Assembly: GCA_964581795.1 (NCBI GenBank)
Contig: CAZOPW010000001.1
Span: 18,758 to 82,757, forward strand
Length of the DNA: 64,000 bases
Reading direction: 5' to 3'
DNA from: EX4572-165 sp964581795
Lineage (GTDB): Archaea; Thermoplasmatota; E2; DHVEG-1
Position 1 is the first letter of the stretch; each line of letters begins with the position of its first letter. This document shows positions 15,237 through 24,764 of the stretch, in pieces. The notes under the pieces are model-generated. The model was not told the origin of the DNA. It saw only the letters and a program-made list of their open reading frames with translations, and did not search any database. The position numbers were made by a program, and so were the translations under genes.

Positions 15237-16082
15237 CTAGGGTTTTTGAAATACTCGTTCCCTAGAATTGTACGGTTGAAATTTCATTCTTGCCTCGCCG
15301 ACAAGCGTTTCGGTTTTCCCCATCACAAAGAAGCCTCCAGAGTTAAGTGCATTATAAAAATCCATATACAATATTTCTTGTAGAGACCGACTGAAATAAA
15401 TGACAACGTTTCTACAAAAGATAATATCGAAATTTTGTTTTTTCGGACCAGAAATTAGATCATGATATTGAAAAGAAACCAAATCTTTGACAACTGGTTT
15501 TATTTGATAGTTATCTTGATTTATATCGAAAAAATTTTCTGGATTCTTTAAAAAAGAAAGTTGTTTTGACACATCAGTCTGACTAATTCCTTTTCGTGAA
15601 AAATAAGCTCCAGTTTTTGCTCGCTGCAGACAAGCCTGATCAATATCAGTAGCAACAATACTCACTTTTGACTTTGCTTTTCGTTCACCTAACAATTCAA
15701 TAAAAAGCATCGCAATACTGTATGCTTCCTTCCCATCTGATGAACCTGCACTCCATACTCGAACACGGTTTTTATGTTCAGAAATAGAGGGAATTATATC
15801 CTGCTGGATAAACTGGTAAACGCTTTGATCTCGAAAAAATTCAGTGACATTTATTGTTAAATCATTAAGTAACCGTTCTTGTTCCTTTGTATTCGTTTTT
15901 AATAATTTCCAATACTCATGATAACTTTCTAAATTATAAGCTCTTAATCTTGCATTAAACCTTCTCCCTAAATAGGTATTCTTATATTGATCAGTATTAA
16001 ATCCAAGTAGGCTTTTTACGCCTTTTTTGAGTTCCTCAAAATCGGGAGGATACGTTCTTGTTTGTACCACGTTCTTATTCAC
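15237..16082 (-). CDS. cheR: CheR, chemoreceptor glutamate methyltransferase
   Basis: This 281-residue protein uses S-adenosylmethionine to methylate receptor glutamates during adaptation. It has an N-terminal helical domain (about 12-75), the TEFFRD motif at 80-85, and a SAM-binding loop VWSAGSSDGKEAYS at 109-122 (the family norm is WSAGCS.GEE.YS, so a little variant). A second motif, FCRNVVIYFS, follows. It is the last gene of the - strand chemotaxis operon, 18 bp after cheD. Length and motifs are typical. Confidence 0.95.
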   Translation of the reverse strand: MNKNVVQTRTYPPDFEELKKGVKSLLGFNTDQYKNTYLGRRFNARLRAYNLESYHEYWKLLKTNTKEQERLLNDLTINVTEFFRDQSVYQFIQQDIIPSISEHKNRVRVWSAGSSDGKEAYSIAMLFIELLGERKAKSKVSIVATDIDQACLQRAKTGAYFSRKGISQTDVSKQLSFLKNPENFFDINQDNYQIKPVVKDLVSFQYHDLISGPKKQNFDIIFCRNVVIYFSRSLQEILYMDFYNALNSGGFFVMGKTETLVGEARMKFQPYNSRERVFQKP

Positions 16083-16100
16083 CTTTTCATTCTTTTAAAG

Positions 16101-16589
16101 TTAAATGACTTTAATATTCGGTCCTTCTCCACCTTTTTTCACCATGCGAATGTGTAATTCTTCATTATTTGGATAAAATGTTATTGTTCGACCTCGATCT
16201 CCGCCTACATCCTTTCCAACAATTCGGATATGATGTTGTTTAAGAATCTGTTGAACCGCTTCAGCATTTCTTTTGCCAATCTGCAAGGAGTCATCTTTGA
16301 AAGTAAATAGACTCGCTCCACCAGCAATTTTTGCTTTACAATTGTGTGTATTACAACCTTTCTTTTTCATTTCATCAAGTAATGCTGGAATAGCTGTATC
16401 GGCATATTTGCCGATCCTGTCTTTTTTTGTTCCCATAGTGGGAAGCATTATGTGCGAAAGACCTGCAATTTTTTGTTTGGAATCATAAATGACAATACCT
16501 ATACAACTACCTAACCCTACTGTTGATAAGGGAGAACCATTATCAGATACCGCATAATCACCAATCCCAATGATAACATTTTCCTGCAT
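16101..16589 (-). CDS. cheD: CheD, receptor glutamine deamidase
   Basis: The protein has 162 residues from the ATG at 16587-16589, chosen because a GGAAGG site precedes it; a frame from TTG at 16616 adds nine residues. CheD deamidates receptor glutamines and interacts with CheC. The catalytic Cys is in GLGSCIG (Cys29) and the His in GLSHIMLP (His46). It lies 39 bp after the third cheC, consistent with their known partnership. Confidence 0.95.
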   Translation of the reverse strand: MQENVIIGIGDYAVSDNGSPLSTVGLGSCIGIVIYDSKQKIAGLSHIMLPTMGTKKDRIGKYADTAIPALLDEMKKKGCNTHNCKAKIAGGASLFTFKDDSLQIGKRNAEAVQQILKQHHIRIVGKDVGGDRGRTITFYPNNEELHIRMVKKGGEGPNIKVI

Positions 16590-16628
16590 ACTTACTATCC
16601 TTCCAAGATGGTACAATTTTCTTAATGT

Positions 16629-17306
16629 CTATTCAGATAATGAATTGACATATGCATCTACTTCCACATCATTTGTTTTTCCAAATGATGCAATCAATCG
16701 ATCATACAAAATATCCAATGATTGTGGTGACGGAAGTAAAATGAAATATGAAGTAAACTGATTTTTTTTCCCTCGAAACTGTGTATCAAAAATTAATGCG
16801 TGAGATGTTTCTTTTCCAATGATATTAGTGATTTGATCAATAAAGACATCAGGGACTTCTTCAGAATAATGAGGTGGTGACAGCATAATAGAAGTATCAA
16901 GGAAAGTACTCAGGGCATTTGTATAAGCTGAAACAACGACATTTCCCACTTCTGTTATCGCAGATTCGCTCATTTCATTTAATTCAGTTGAAGTACCTAT
17001 CGGTTGAAACATAAGCAAATCTGAAAGAATTAACGCACTTTTATAAGGAAATAAAAACAAAATACTTCCAAGAAATTTATCTGTTAATTCCAAGTAAACA
17101 CCGACAAGTTTATTATCATCACCTGAGATTTTTCTAATGCTTTGTTTTAAATCTGGAATTTTTTGTACAAAAATTTGAGGGACATTAATTTCAACTTCTT
17201 GATTAATCATTTGGGAGACCGCAGTTGCAGCATGAGAGCAGCCAATATTACCTGTTTCTTGTAATGCATCAAGTTGTGTTTCATTTAGTAAGTGGAGTTG
17301 TTTCAT
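16629..17306 (-). CDS. cheC: CheC phosphatase family protein (third in operon)
   Basis: This 225-residue CheC-type protein dephosphorylates CheY-P and binds CheD. Both active-site helices are present: LQETGNIGCSHAATAV near residue 15-30 and SAITEVGNVVVSAYTN near 120-135, each with the E-x2-N signature. It is about 20 residues longer than its two neighbours and diverges most from them. It lies directly upstream of cheD, the usual partner. Confidence 0.92.
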   Translation of the reverse strand: MKQLHLLNETQLDALQETGNIGCSHAATAVSQMINQEVEINVPQIFVQKIPDLKQSIRKISGDDNKLVGVYLELTDKFLGSILFLFPYKSALILSDLLMFQPIGTSTELNEMSESAITEVGNVVVSAYTNALSTFLDTSIMLSPPHYSEEVPDVFIDQITNIIGKETSHALIFDTQFRGKKNQFTSYFILLPSPQSLDILYDRLIASFGKTNDVEVDAYVNSLSE

Positions 17307-17353
17307 TTATCTTACCATCCTATCCTAATTTAACTTATTACCATATATTATGT

Positions 17354-17968
17354 TCAATCCATGCCGAGCTTATGTAGCATAAGATCAATCGTTTTCGGTT
17401 CTGGAATAAGAAACATATTCACATCAAAAGTATTCTTACCTTCTTCAGATACCGCAGTTTCAAATAGCAAAACTGTATCAGCAACCGATCCAACTTTAAT
17501 TAATGCATAATCAAGAATTGCTGCAGGCATATCAAAAGCAATTACAGGAGGACCTGGTACCATTGATACATTAATTAGTTCAGTTATACTATCAAAAAAT
17601 GAACTCATCATCACATTACTGACCTCCATTAATGCTGACTCTTCCATCTCTGAAAAACTATCTCGCATTCCTTCAGGTTGATTAAGTAACAGATTAGAAA
17701 GATAAAACGCACTCTTTTTAGAAAGAAGTACCATAACATACAACGGTGTTTCCTCTGCCATCTGTAAAAAAACACCAATAACGGGGTCTGTCTGAGGAAC
17801 AGTTTCAACGCTTTTTTCAAGTGGAACAACATCAATACGTGGAATTCCCACTTGTATCGGCTTGCTTACCATTTTGGATAGAGCTGTCGCTGCGTGAGAA
17901 GCACCTATATTAGCTACTTCTTGCAAAGCATCCCGTTGCATTTCATTTAGAGTCAATGTTTCAATCAT
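17354..17968 (-). CDS. cheC: CheC phosphatase family protein (second in operon)
   Basis: The protein has 204 residues. Active-site helices are LQEVANIGASHAATAL near the N-terminus and SALMEVSNVMMSSFFDS in the middle; both E-x2-N motifs are retained. It is very similar to the gene at 17988 in length and layout (GIP after the first helix, VPGPP after the second). Tandem duplication is the likely source. It probably acts on CheY-P. Confidence 0.92.
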   Translation of the reverse strand: MIETLTLNEMQRDALQEVANIGASHAATALSKMVSKPIQVGIPRIDVVPLEKSVETVPQTDPVIGVFLQMAEETPLYVMVLLSKKSAFYLSNLLLNQPEGMRDSFSEMEESALMEVSNVMMSSFFDSITELINVSMVPGPPVIAFDMPAAILDYALIKVGSVADTVLLFETAVSEEGKNTFDVNMFLIPEPKTIDLMLHKLGMD

Positions 17969-17987
17969 CTTTTTCCCTTCAAATAAA

Positions 17988-18602
17988 TTATTTTAAACCC
18001 ATACGTTTAAGTAGTGTATTTACTGAATCTGGCTCAGGTAACAAAAACATGTGAATTTCGAAATTATGATCTTTTTCCTCTTTTAAATCAACATTAAACA
18101 AAAACACATCATTTGATACCTCTCCGATTTGAATAAGGACATAATCAAGAACAGCTTCAGGAATATCATACGCTAAATGAGGCGGACCAGGTACAACACT
18201 CATGCCTAATAATGCAGATATACTATCAAAAAATGAACAGATCATCACATTTGCTACTTCAGATAATGCAGACATATCCATTTCAGAGAGCACCCGTTCA
18301 CCAGAATGTATCTGTTCTCCTAAAAGTAAATCAGCAAGTGCAAATGCGCTCTTTCTTGGAATTAACATCATCACATAGGATGGTATTTCATCAGATATTT
18401 TTAAAAAAATACCTACAACGATTTGTTCATTTTGAATATACGTTCCTGCTTCAGCTAACGGAATAACCTCTACATGAGGGATTCCCATTTTTACTTCACG
18501 ATTAATCATTTGAGACAATGCAGTAGACGCATGACCTGCGCCAATGTTTGCCAGCTCTTGCAATCCATCCTTTTGTGTTGTATCTAATGTAATTTTTTTC
18601 AT
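17988..18602 (-). CDS. cheC: CheC phosphatase family protein (first in operon)
   Basis: The protein has 204 residues with the motifs LQELANIGAGHASTAL and SALSEVANVMICSFFDS; both phosphatase sites are intact. It is the first of three tandem cheC genes, 25 bp after cheA. Three intact paralogues could serve separate response regulators: CheY, the two CheB receivers, or the CheV receiver. Confidence 0.92.
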   Translation of the reverse strand: MKKITLDTTQKDGLQELANIGAGHASTALSQMINREVKMGIPHVEVIPLAEAGTYIQNEQIVVGIFLKISDEIPSYVMMLIPRKSAFALADLLLGEQIHSGERVLSEMDMSALSEVANVMICSFFDSISALLGMSVVPGPPHLAYDIPEAVLDYVLIQIGEVSNDVFLFNVDLKEEKDHNFEIHMFLLPEPDSVNTLLKRMGLK

Positions 18603-18627
18603 ACCTTGTTTCCTTCTAATACAATTT

Positions 18628-20685
18628 TTATTTTACAAGTGTATTCACATCAAGGACTAATATGACCCTTCCATCACCAGTTATAGTTACTCCCGCGATA
18701 CCTTTCGTTCTTTTCATACTGCCGCCAACATTCTTAATAGTTATTTCTTGTTCACCAATTAATTGATCAACGAGTAATCCAAATTTTTTATCTTCTCGTT
18801 GGATTATCACACCATAAACACTTTTTGTCAAATCTTTGCCATCTTTTTCATTCTTAACAAGATCTTTTAATCCTAAAACAGGTAACACTTCATTTCGAAT
18901 CACCGTAGTTTTTTTGCCATCTATGTAATTGATATCTTCTGGTTGAAGTTTGACCGTTTCAATAATATTACTAATAGGAATTGCATATGTCTCCTGATCG
19001 ACACCAATAAATAACGCTTTGAAAATTGCCATCGTTAACGGTAATTTTAAAGAAAATGTACTTCCTTTATCCGTAGAAGACTGAACATCCACGACACCAT
19101 TGAGCTTTTCAATAGTGGATTTGACTACATCCATTCCTACCCCTCGACCAGAAATATTAGTAATTTTTTCTGCACTACTTAATCCAGGTAAGAAAATAAG
19201 TTGTAATGCCTGCTGATCGGTCATTGATTGGACCTCTTGTTGCATTTTTAAACCTTTTTTCACAGCAGTTTCTTTAATTTTATCTGGGTTAATGCCTTTT
19301 CCATCATCTGTTACCTTAATGAGAACGTGATTTCGTTTACGTTCTGCAATAAGTTGAACAGTTCCAGCTGATGGTTTACCCTTTTTTTCTCTTTCTTCAG
19401 GTGTTTCAATTCCATGGTCGACTGCATTTCTAAGTAAATGAACTAGAGGATCTCCAATTTCATCTAAAACGGTACGATCAAGTTCTATTCCTTCACCTTC
19501 CATCTGGAAATCAATCTGTTTTTCATTTTGCTTTGACAGGTCACGAACCATTCTAGGAAATCTATTGAATATATGTTTCATCGGTATCATTCGAATGTTC
19601 ATAATTTTGTCCTGTAGTTGATTGGTTAATCGATCAAAAGTTGAAATGGTTTCTGAAAGATCCTCTAAATTATGATCTGCAGCAATTTGAGTTAATCGAC
19701 CTTTACTAATAACAAGCTCTCCTATGAGATTCATGAATTCATCAAGTTGATCCATTCCGACACGAATGCTTTGTGACTGCCGTGCTAATTCTTTTTTTGA
19801 TTTGATCGGTTTTTTGTCACTAGCCTTTTTTGTTTTTCGTTGGTTGTCTGGTTTCTCACTTGGACTATGGTCAGTCACTTCACCTTTTTTTTGAATTTGT
19901 TGATATTCTTTAGGAATTGATATTTTATCATTTTCAATTGAGAGAGGAATAACTTGTTTTTCTTCTAATTCTGAAACGGAATCAACTATTTCATGAACTG
20001 ATTCTTCATTTGCACTCGTGGTATAAAAGAGATCAAATGATTCATCAAAATCTCCCTCCTCTATCATTTTTCTTTTAGGATTAGTGTATACTATTTCACC
20101 ATTATCGCTTAATTTTTTTAAAAGAAGATATGCCCTTATTGATTTCATCCTGCATTGTTCATTAACTGATATATGCAATGCGTACACGGATTGTTCTTGT
20201 TCCAATTTTTGTAGCAAAGTTTCATTTATATCTTTTGGGAAATCTAATGAAACTGTTGTTGAATCTGATGGTTTGTTCTTTGGTTTTTTTTGTCCCGATG
20301 AAGAATTTAAGTAGTTTTCTAATTGCTCAATTAACCCATTAATATTAAAATCAGTTACATCATTTACCGCAATATCCTCCACCATTTCCTCTATTCCATC
20401 AAAACAATTAAAAATTAAATCAACAACATTGCTATCAACTGTAATTTCATGTTGACGAATAAGATCAAGAGTATCTTCAGTTTTGTGAGATAAATGTTGA
20501 ATGGAATCGTAATTTAACGTAGCAGCCATTCCTTTGATTGTATGTGCCGCACGAAAAATTTTGTTTAATGCTTCTTCATCCTCTGGATTTTGTTCAAAAT
20601 CTAATAATGATTGATTTAATGTTGTAAGATGTTCCCTTGCTTCCTCAATGAACATCTCTTTGTATTCGCTGTTCTCATCATTCAT
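18628..20685 (-). CDS. cheA: CheA, chemotaxis histidine kinase
   Basis: The protein has 685 residues from the ATG at 20683-20685, chosen because AAGGTG precedes it by about nine bases; a GTG four codons earlier is the alternative. Domains in order are P1 with the phosphorylated His in AAHTIKGMAATL (His48), a P2-like region (about 155-260), a charged Lys-rich linker, P3 dimerisation, and P4 with HLLRNAVDHGIE, DDGKGIN and GRGVGMDVV. A P5 CheW-like domain ends the protein. It receives signals from receptors through CheW/CheV and phosphorylates CheY and CheB. It lies directly after cheB. Confidence 0.96.
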   Translation of the reverse strand: MNDENSEYKEMFIEEAREHLTTLNQSLLDFEQNPEDEEALNKIFRAAHTIKGMAATLNYDSIQHLSHKTEDTLDLIRQHEITVDSNVVDLIFNCFDGIEEMVEDIAVNDVTDFNINGLIEQLENYLNSSSGQKKPKNKPSDSTTVSLDFPKDINETLLQKLEQEQSVYALHISVNEQCRMKSIRAYLLLKKLSDNGEIVYTNPKRKMIEEGDFDESFDLFYTTSANEESVHEIVDSVSELEEKQVIPLSIENDKISIPKEYQQIQKKGEVTDHSPSEKPDNQRKTKKASDKKPIKSKKELARQSQSIRVGMDQLDEFMNLIGELVISKGRLTQIAADHNLEDLSETISTFDRLTNQLQDKIMNIRMIPMKHIFNRFPRMVRDLSKQNEKQIDFQMEGEGIELDRTVLDEIGDPLVHLLRNAVDHGIETPEEREKKGKPSAGTVQLIAERKRNHVLIKVTDDGKGINPDKIKETAVKKGLKMQQEVQSMTDQQALQLIFLPGLSSAEKITNISGRGVGMDVVKSTIEKLNGVVDVQSSTDKGSTFSLKLPLTMAIFKALFIGVDQETYAIPISNIIETVKLQPEDINYIDGKKTTVIRNEVLPVLGLKDLVKNEKDGKDLTKSVYGVIIQREDKKFGLLVDQLIGEQEITIKNVGGSMKRTKGIAGVTITGDGRVILVLDVNTLVK

Positions 20686-20698
20686 TATGCAATTCACC

Positions 20699-22177
20699 TT
20701 ATTTTTTCTGCTTAAGCCATAATGTGCTTTGGGGAGCTATTTGATGAAGTGGAAGCACTTTATCCACTACCCCTAATTCAATCGCAGCTTTAGGCATACC
20801 AAAGATTATTGAAGTTTTTTCATCCTGAGCTATAGTTCTTCCCCCCTTTGCCTTAATTGTTCCCATTGCTTGTGCACCATCTCTACCCATGCCAGTTAAT
20901 AACACTGCAACAAGATGTTGTTGAAAGACTTCTGCAGCTGTAGAAAACGTTACATCCACAGCAGGTCTCACACCATGAATTTTAGGTTTTTTATTCAATG
21001 AAACATATCGTTTTAGTTTTCCATTATCCATTTCTTCCTCAACAGTCATATGATAATCGCCAGGCGCAATAAGAGCAACACCATTTTTGATTTCATCACC
21101 CTCGCTAGCTTCTTTTACATTAATCTCAGATAAGGTGTTTAATCGTTCTGCAAGAGATTTTGTAAATACCGGGGGCATGTGTTGAACAATCAGAATACCA
21201 GCAGTTATATCTCTAGGAATTTGAGGGATAAGTTTAGTAAGAGTTTGAGGCCCACCAGTAGAGGAACCAATGATTAATACTTTTTTTACAGTAGTCAATG
21301 GTTGAAAATGAGTTTTTCTTACTTCTGCAAATTTTGTCTTCATTTGATGAGCAGTTCTAACTTTTTCAAGTAATAACTCACTCATTGTCTGAATACTCGT
21401 ATGTGGTGCCGGTTTTGGAATAAAATCTATTGCCCCAGCATCTAATGCGTCTTTAATAGCAGCCATATTATGCTCAGCTTCGCCACTTATTACTATGACT
21501 GGGAGTGTTCGCTCTTGCAATAATTTTTGTGTAGCTATTACACCATCAACATTTGGCATATTAATATCCATTAACACAACATCAGGATGAATTTCTTGTA
21601 ATTTTTGTAATGCTTCACCACCATCAAGAGCAGTTCCAATAATATTCATATCATGTTGTGAACTAATGATTTCTGAAATCTTTTTCAAAAAAAAGGGCGA
21701 ATCGTCGACCAAAAAAACGTTAATTAATGATTTTGTTGCACTTGCCATCTTCGTTCTTGAATATGTTTCAAAGTTAACATTTGCATGAGCAGATGTTTTT
21801 ACTTTTTCAATTAATTCAGAGCCTATTTCCTTCATATTTAACGATATTGAACCAGATGGTTTACAAATAAAATCAATTGCTCCAGCGTGTAACGATTCAA
21901 TTGTAATCCTTGCTCCTTGAGATGTCAATGCACTTACCATAACTATTGGTTTTGGATTATGTTTCATGATGTGCCTAACAGCATCAATACCATTCATTTC
22001 TGGCATTTCAACATCCATCGTAATGACATCTGGATTGAATTTTTCTGTTTTTTTGATAGCATCAACGCCGTTTTTTGCTGTGCCAATCACTGATATTTGA
22101 GGATCTTGTTTAAGAATATCACTAATCACTTTTCGCATAAATGCAGAATCATCGACAACAAGAACGTTTAGGCTCAC
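20699..22177 (-). CDS. cheB: CheB methylesterase with two receiver domains
   Basis: This 492-residue protein removes methyl groups from receptor glutamates when phosphorylated. A first receiver domain (about 1-125) has acidic D9/D10, phospho-acceptor D55 and K107. A second full receiver domain (about 150-275) has D158/D159, D204 and K255. The methylesterase domain (about 295-490) has Ser306 in SSTGGP, His333 in QHMPP and Asp433 in GMGRDGA. CheB normally has one receiver and about 350 residues; the additional intact receiver is unusual. It lies between cheY and cheA. Confidence 0.95.
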   Translation of the reverse strand: MSLNVLVVDDSAFMRKVISDILKQDPQISVIGTAKNGVDAIKKTEKFNPDVITMDVEMPEMNGIDAVRHIMKHNPKPIVMVSALTSQGARITIESLHAGAIDFICKPSGSISLNMKEIGSELIEKVKTSAHANVNFETYSRTKMASATKSLINVFLVDDSPFFLKKISEIISSQHDMNIIGTALDGGEALQKLQEIHPDVVLMDINMPNVDGVIATQKLLQERTLPVIVISGEAEHNMAAIKDALDAGAIDFIPKPAPHTSIQTMSELLLEKVRTAHQMKTKFAEVRKTHFQPLTTVKKVLIIGSSTGGPQTLTKLIPQIPRDITAGILIVQHMPPVFTKSLAERLNTLSEINVKEASEGDEIKNGVALIAPGDYHMTVEEEMDNGKLKRYVSLNKKPKIHGVRPAVDVTFSTAAEVFQQHLVAVLLTGMGRDGAQAMGTIKAKGGRTIAQDEKTSIIFGMPKAAIELGVVDKVLPLHQIAPQSTLWLKQKK

Positions 22178-22204
22178 AACGTATCCCTCTAAGAACAGAG
22201 GAAG

Positions 22205-22567
22205 TTATCCCATTATTTTTCCAACTTCTTCCAAAACCTGGGGAGCCTGAAATGGTTTTACAATATATCCCTTGGCACCTGCTTCAATTGCTTCCTTAAC
22301 TTTTGTCTCTTGTCCTACAGCAGTCACCATGATTATGTTTGCATTCCCATCTTCTGCAACTATATTTTTTACTGCTTCTATTCCTTCCATATTCGGCATT
22401 ACTATATCCATAGTGACAAGGTCTGGTTTATGTTTCTTGTATGCCTCAATTGCTTCCAGTCCATCGGATGCTTCAGCAACAATTTCAAATCCCTTAGGTT
22501 TAAGGATATTTGCTAGCATCATCCGCATGAATTTTGTATCATCTACTAACATCACTTTTTTTCCCAT
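22205..22567 (-). CDS. cheY: CheY, chemotaxis response regulator
   Basis: The protein has 120 residues from the ATG at 22565-22567, which follows GAGGAGGG; a longer frame to 22615 is not supported. It is a single receiver domain with VDDTKF (D9, D10), phospho-acceptor D54 in MDIVMPN, and a KPF motif. Phosphorylated CheY binds CheF at the archaellum motor. It is second in the operon, 88 bp after cheF. Confidence 0.96.
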   Translation of the reverse strand: MGKKVMLVDDTKFMRMMLANILKPKGFEIVAEASDGLEAIEAYKKHKPDLVTMDIVMPNMEGIEAVKNIVAEDGNANIIMVTAVGQETKVKEAIEAGAKGYIVKPFQAPQVLEEVGKIMG

Positions 22568-22655
22568 ACGACCCTCCTCACCGCAAAAGGTGGTGTCGTT
22601 TATCAATTTTTCCATATTTTTTATTTTATTCTTTTGAATTTAGTTTTTTTATATT

Positions 22656-23582
22656 TTACTTAAGATTCTTTTTCATTTGTTCAACAATGTGTTTTGTTCC
22701 CTTTTCTGTTAGTTCATATTCCTGATCACCAGAAACACGAAGTACCTCTTTTGATAAGAGATCATCAACAATACTCTGTAATTCCTCCTCAGAAATCCCT
22801 AGCATCTCTGTTGCCATAGATGCATCAATATCACTAGTATACATCATTTGAACAAGCATGAACTGTTGTTCATTTAATTCAATCGTTTCTGATTCCTTTG
22901 CTTTACTTTCAGAGATGAGTTGAACGTATGAACCCATAAAGGAAATTAATGGACGTTTGCCAGTAATCAAAGTTGAAATAATCGTTCCTTCTTTTTGATA
23001 TTTAAGTGTTAAAGAGGAATCTTGTTTATCTTGTAAATTAATTTCAAAATCATCCAAATTTAGTAAATCGATTGTTTCTTTTTGTTTCTTGCCTAACCAT
23101 TCTGCAGCAAGTATAACATTATTTTTTTTAATGAACACATTTCCTTCAACAGGTTTTTTATCTAAAAGGATTTTTCCACCTTTACTAAATGGACTTACGA
23201 ACTCTATTGTTTTTCCATTTGTTAAAAGAATGCATAAAAATTTTTTAATTTTCTTTGCATTCTCATGCGAGGTTGATAATAAACAGGCTTTTTCCTCATT
23301 ATCATCTGAGATATAATGGACTGGTATAATTGTCGTTGAACCTAGAGCTTTTCGCCAGAGTTCAACTTTCCTATCCACATCAGTAATTTTATCATATGGC
23401 AAAATCTTAATATTTTCTTCATCTGGTTTATTATCTTTCTCTGGAGCCAATAGTATTTTTTTCGTTGTTAATGTTAAAAAACCTGGAGTAAGCCTTTTCT
23501 CATTATTTTTATCCTTTAAATTTGAGAGTTTGTAAATGAATTTTAAATATGAATTTTGGATCAATGCTTTTTCTTCAGCCAT
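22656..23582 (-). CDS. cheF: CheF, archaeal adaptor between CheY and the archaellum motor
   Basis: The protein has 308 residues from the ATG at 23580-23582; a TTG eight codons earlier is possible but weaker. CheF (DUF439) is an archaea-specific protein that binds phosphorylated CheY and the archaellum switch. The N-terminal two-thirds is beta-rich, with a PH-like pattern (GFLTLTTKKILLAPE). The C-terminus has a winged-helix-like part (EQQFMLVQMMYTSDIDASMATEMLG). Position next to cheY and the overall layout support the call. It is the first gene of the nine-gene operon. Confidence 0.85.
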   Translation of the reverse strand: MAEEKALIQNSYLKFIYKLSNLKDKNNEKRLTPGFLTLTTKKILLAPEKDNKPDEENIKILPYDKITDVDRKVELWRKALGSTTIIPVHYISDDNEEKACLLSTSHENAKKIKKFLCILLTNGKTIEFVSPFSKGGKILLDKKPVEGNVFIKKNNVILAAEWLGKKQKETIDLLNLDDFEINLQDKQDSSLTLKYQKEGTIISTLITGKRPLISFMGSYVQLISESKAKESETIELNEQQFMLVQMMYTSDIDASMATEMLGISEEELQSIVDDLLSKEVLRVSGDQEYELTEKGTKHIVEQMKKNLK

Positions 23583-23853
23583 CCTACCGTAACCTTTCTT
23601 TTCCAAAGAATTTTCGATTGGAGTAAATCGCGGTGAAAGTAAATGGATTATTCATTTTTTAATTGATTTATCTCTTTATTGGAAATTCTTTTATCAATCC
23701 CATCTCCACTTATCATTCATCCTCGCATATTCCATCCGTAACTGAAAATAGAAAACTCCTATTTAAAGTTACATCATAAATTATGTTTATTAAAAGAAAG
23801 ATTGTAGTAACTAATCATTTAATGAGATAAAAAGAAAAGGATAATTATCCTGA

Positions 23854-24345
23854 TTATTTATTTTCTCTTTGTTGCTGAATAACCCATAATCCAATTGGCC
23901 TAACATCAGGAGTTGATGCCATCTTTGATTTTGTCCAATCCATTAGCTCTTCTTTTGAAAGATGCTGACAGCAGTGTTCGCAAGCAAAAAATTCATCAGC
24001 AACAACTAAACCAGACAAATTTTTCCCTAACACTATGTCTTTTTCACAAACATCACAGATTACTGTAGATTCATCTGTGAGTCCAATAACCTCAGAATTC
24101 ATAATCGAAACGGGTTCTGAATTTTCAATATGTGAAATTGTATCTTTTATATTTTGATTATCATTAATTTTTTTGGATTTATTATTATCTTGCTTTTTTG
24201 AGATTTTTTTAGTTTTTTTAGATCCAATCTCAGTACTTTCTTTCGTACTATCATTCATCGAATCATCAGAGGTAGTTTTATTAGAAGTAATTTTCTTAAG
24301 TTTTTGAATATGAGATATAATCTCATCAATATCTTTATTTTCCAT
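23854..24345 (-). CDS. Zinc-binding protein of unknown function in the chemotaxis block
   Basis: The protein has 163 residues. Its first half is low-complexity, Lys/Ser/Asn-rich and probably disordered (about 15-75). The second half has two cysteine knuckles: CDVC near residue 98 and CEHCC near 124, probably one zinc site. I do not recognise the family. It lies 271 bp upstream of cheF on the same strand and divergent from the receptor gene, so a link to signalling is guessed from position only. Confidence 0.6.
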   Translation of the reverse strand: MENKDIDEIISHIQKLKKITSNKTTSDDSMNDSTKESTEIGSKKTKKISKKQDNNKSKKINDNQNIKDTISHIENSEPVSIMNSEVIGLTDESTVICDVCEKDIVLGKNLSGLVVADEFFACEHCCQHLSKEELMDWTKSKMASTPDVRPIGLWVIQQQRENK

Positions 24346-24764
24346 ATGTTCAATCCCCTGAAATTAATGAAAACACTATACCCTCTCACTTTTAAAGATT
24401 TTTCTTTTATAATAAAATTTACTGATTCCTACTAAATTTTAATTAGAATATTCTGATGAGGCAGAGTAATTCTTTATAATCCTTTACATAATAATTTATA
24501 TTAATTTCAAAATTATCATAATGATATATTAAAAATATTGAACAGATTTCATTATTTTTCGACAATTTTAAATAGCTTAATTTTAATTTGTCAAAAAGAC
24601 CTAATGCTACTTTGGATGTGGATTTGGGATGAATCAATTGCAGGAGATAAAAATTGTCAATTATATTTAAATTTGACTTAAAGTAATTGTTTTTATTTTC
24701 TCATTTTAGGATTATTCATCTCAATGAAGCTGGCTTTAGATAAATAACAAAGGTGAATTGGAAG
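24346..24764. other. Non-coding divergent region upstream of the chemoreceptor
   Basis: This AT-rich stretch of 419 bp lies between the zinc-protein gene (leftward) and the receptor gene (rightward). It must contain both promoters. I see no convincing gene, no hexamer array and no clear TATA box that stands out from the AT background. A 64-codon frame at 24443-24637 on the - strand has no ribosome site and looks like chance. Confidence 0.5.

Noticed and set aside
23607..23853. A possible hexamer array upstream of cheF around 23720-23750
   Set aside because: CATTCA and CATATT-like units are present but are not kept in six-base phase and no TATA box adjoins, so it is weaker than the four reported arrays.
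11185..24345. Short similarity SEPITIM (11185 gene) and SEPVSIM (23854 gene)
   Set aside because: Seven residues without other alignment are not enough to claim homology.
24443..24637. A 64-codon - strand frame in the gap before the receptor gene
   Set aside because: It has no ribosome site, its composition looks random and it lies within a divergent promoter region.
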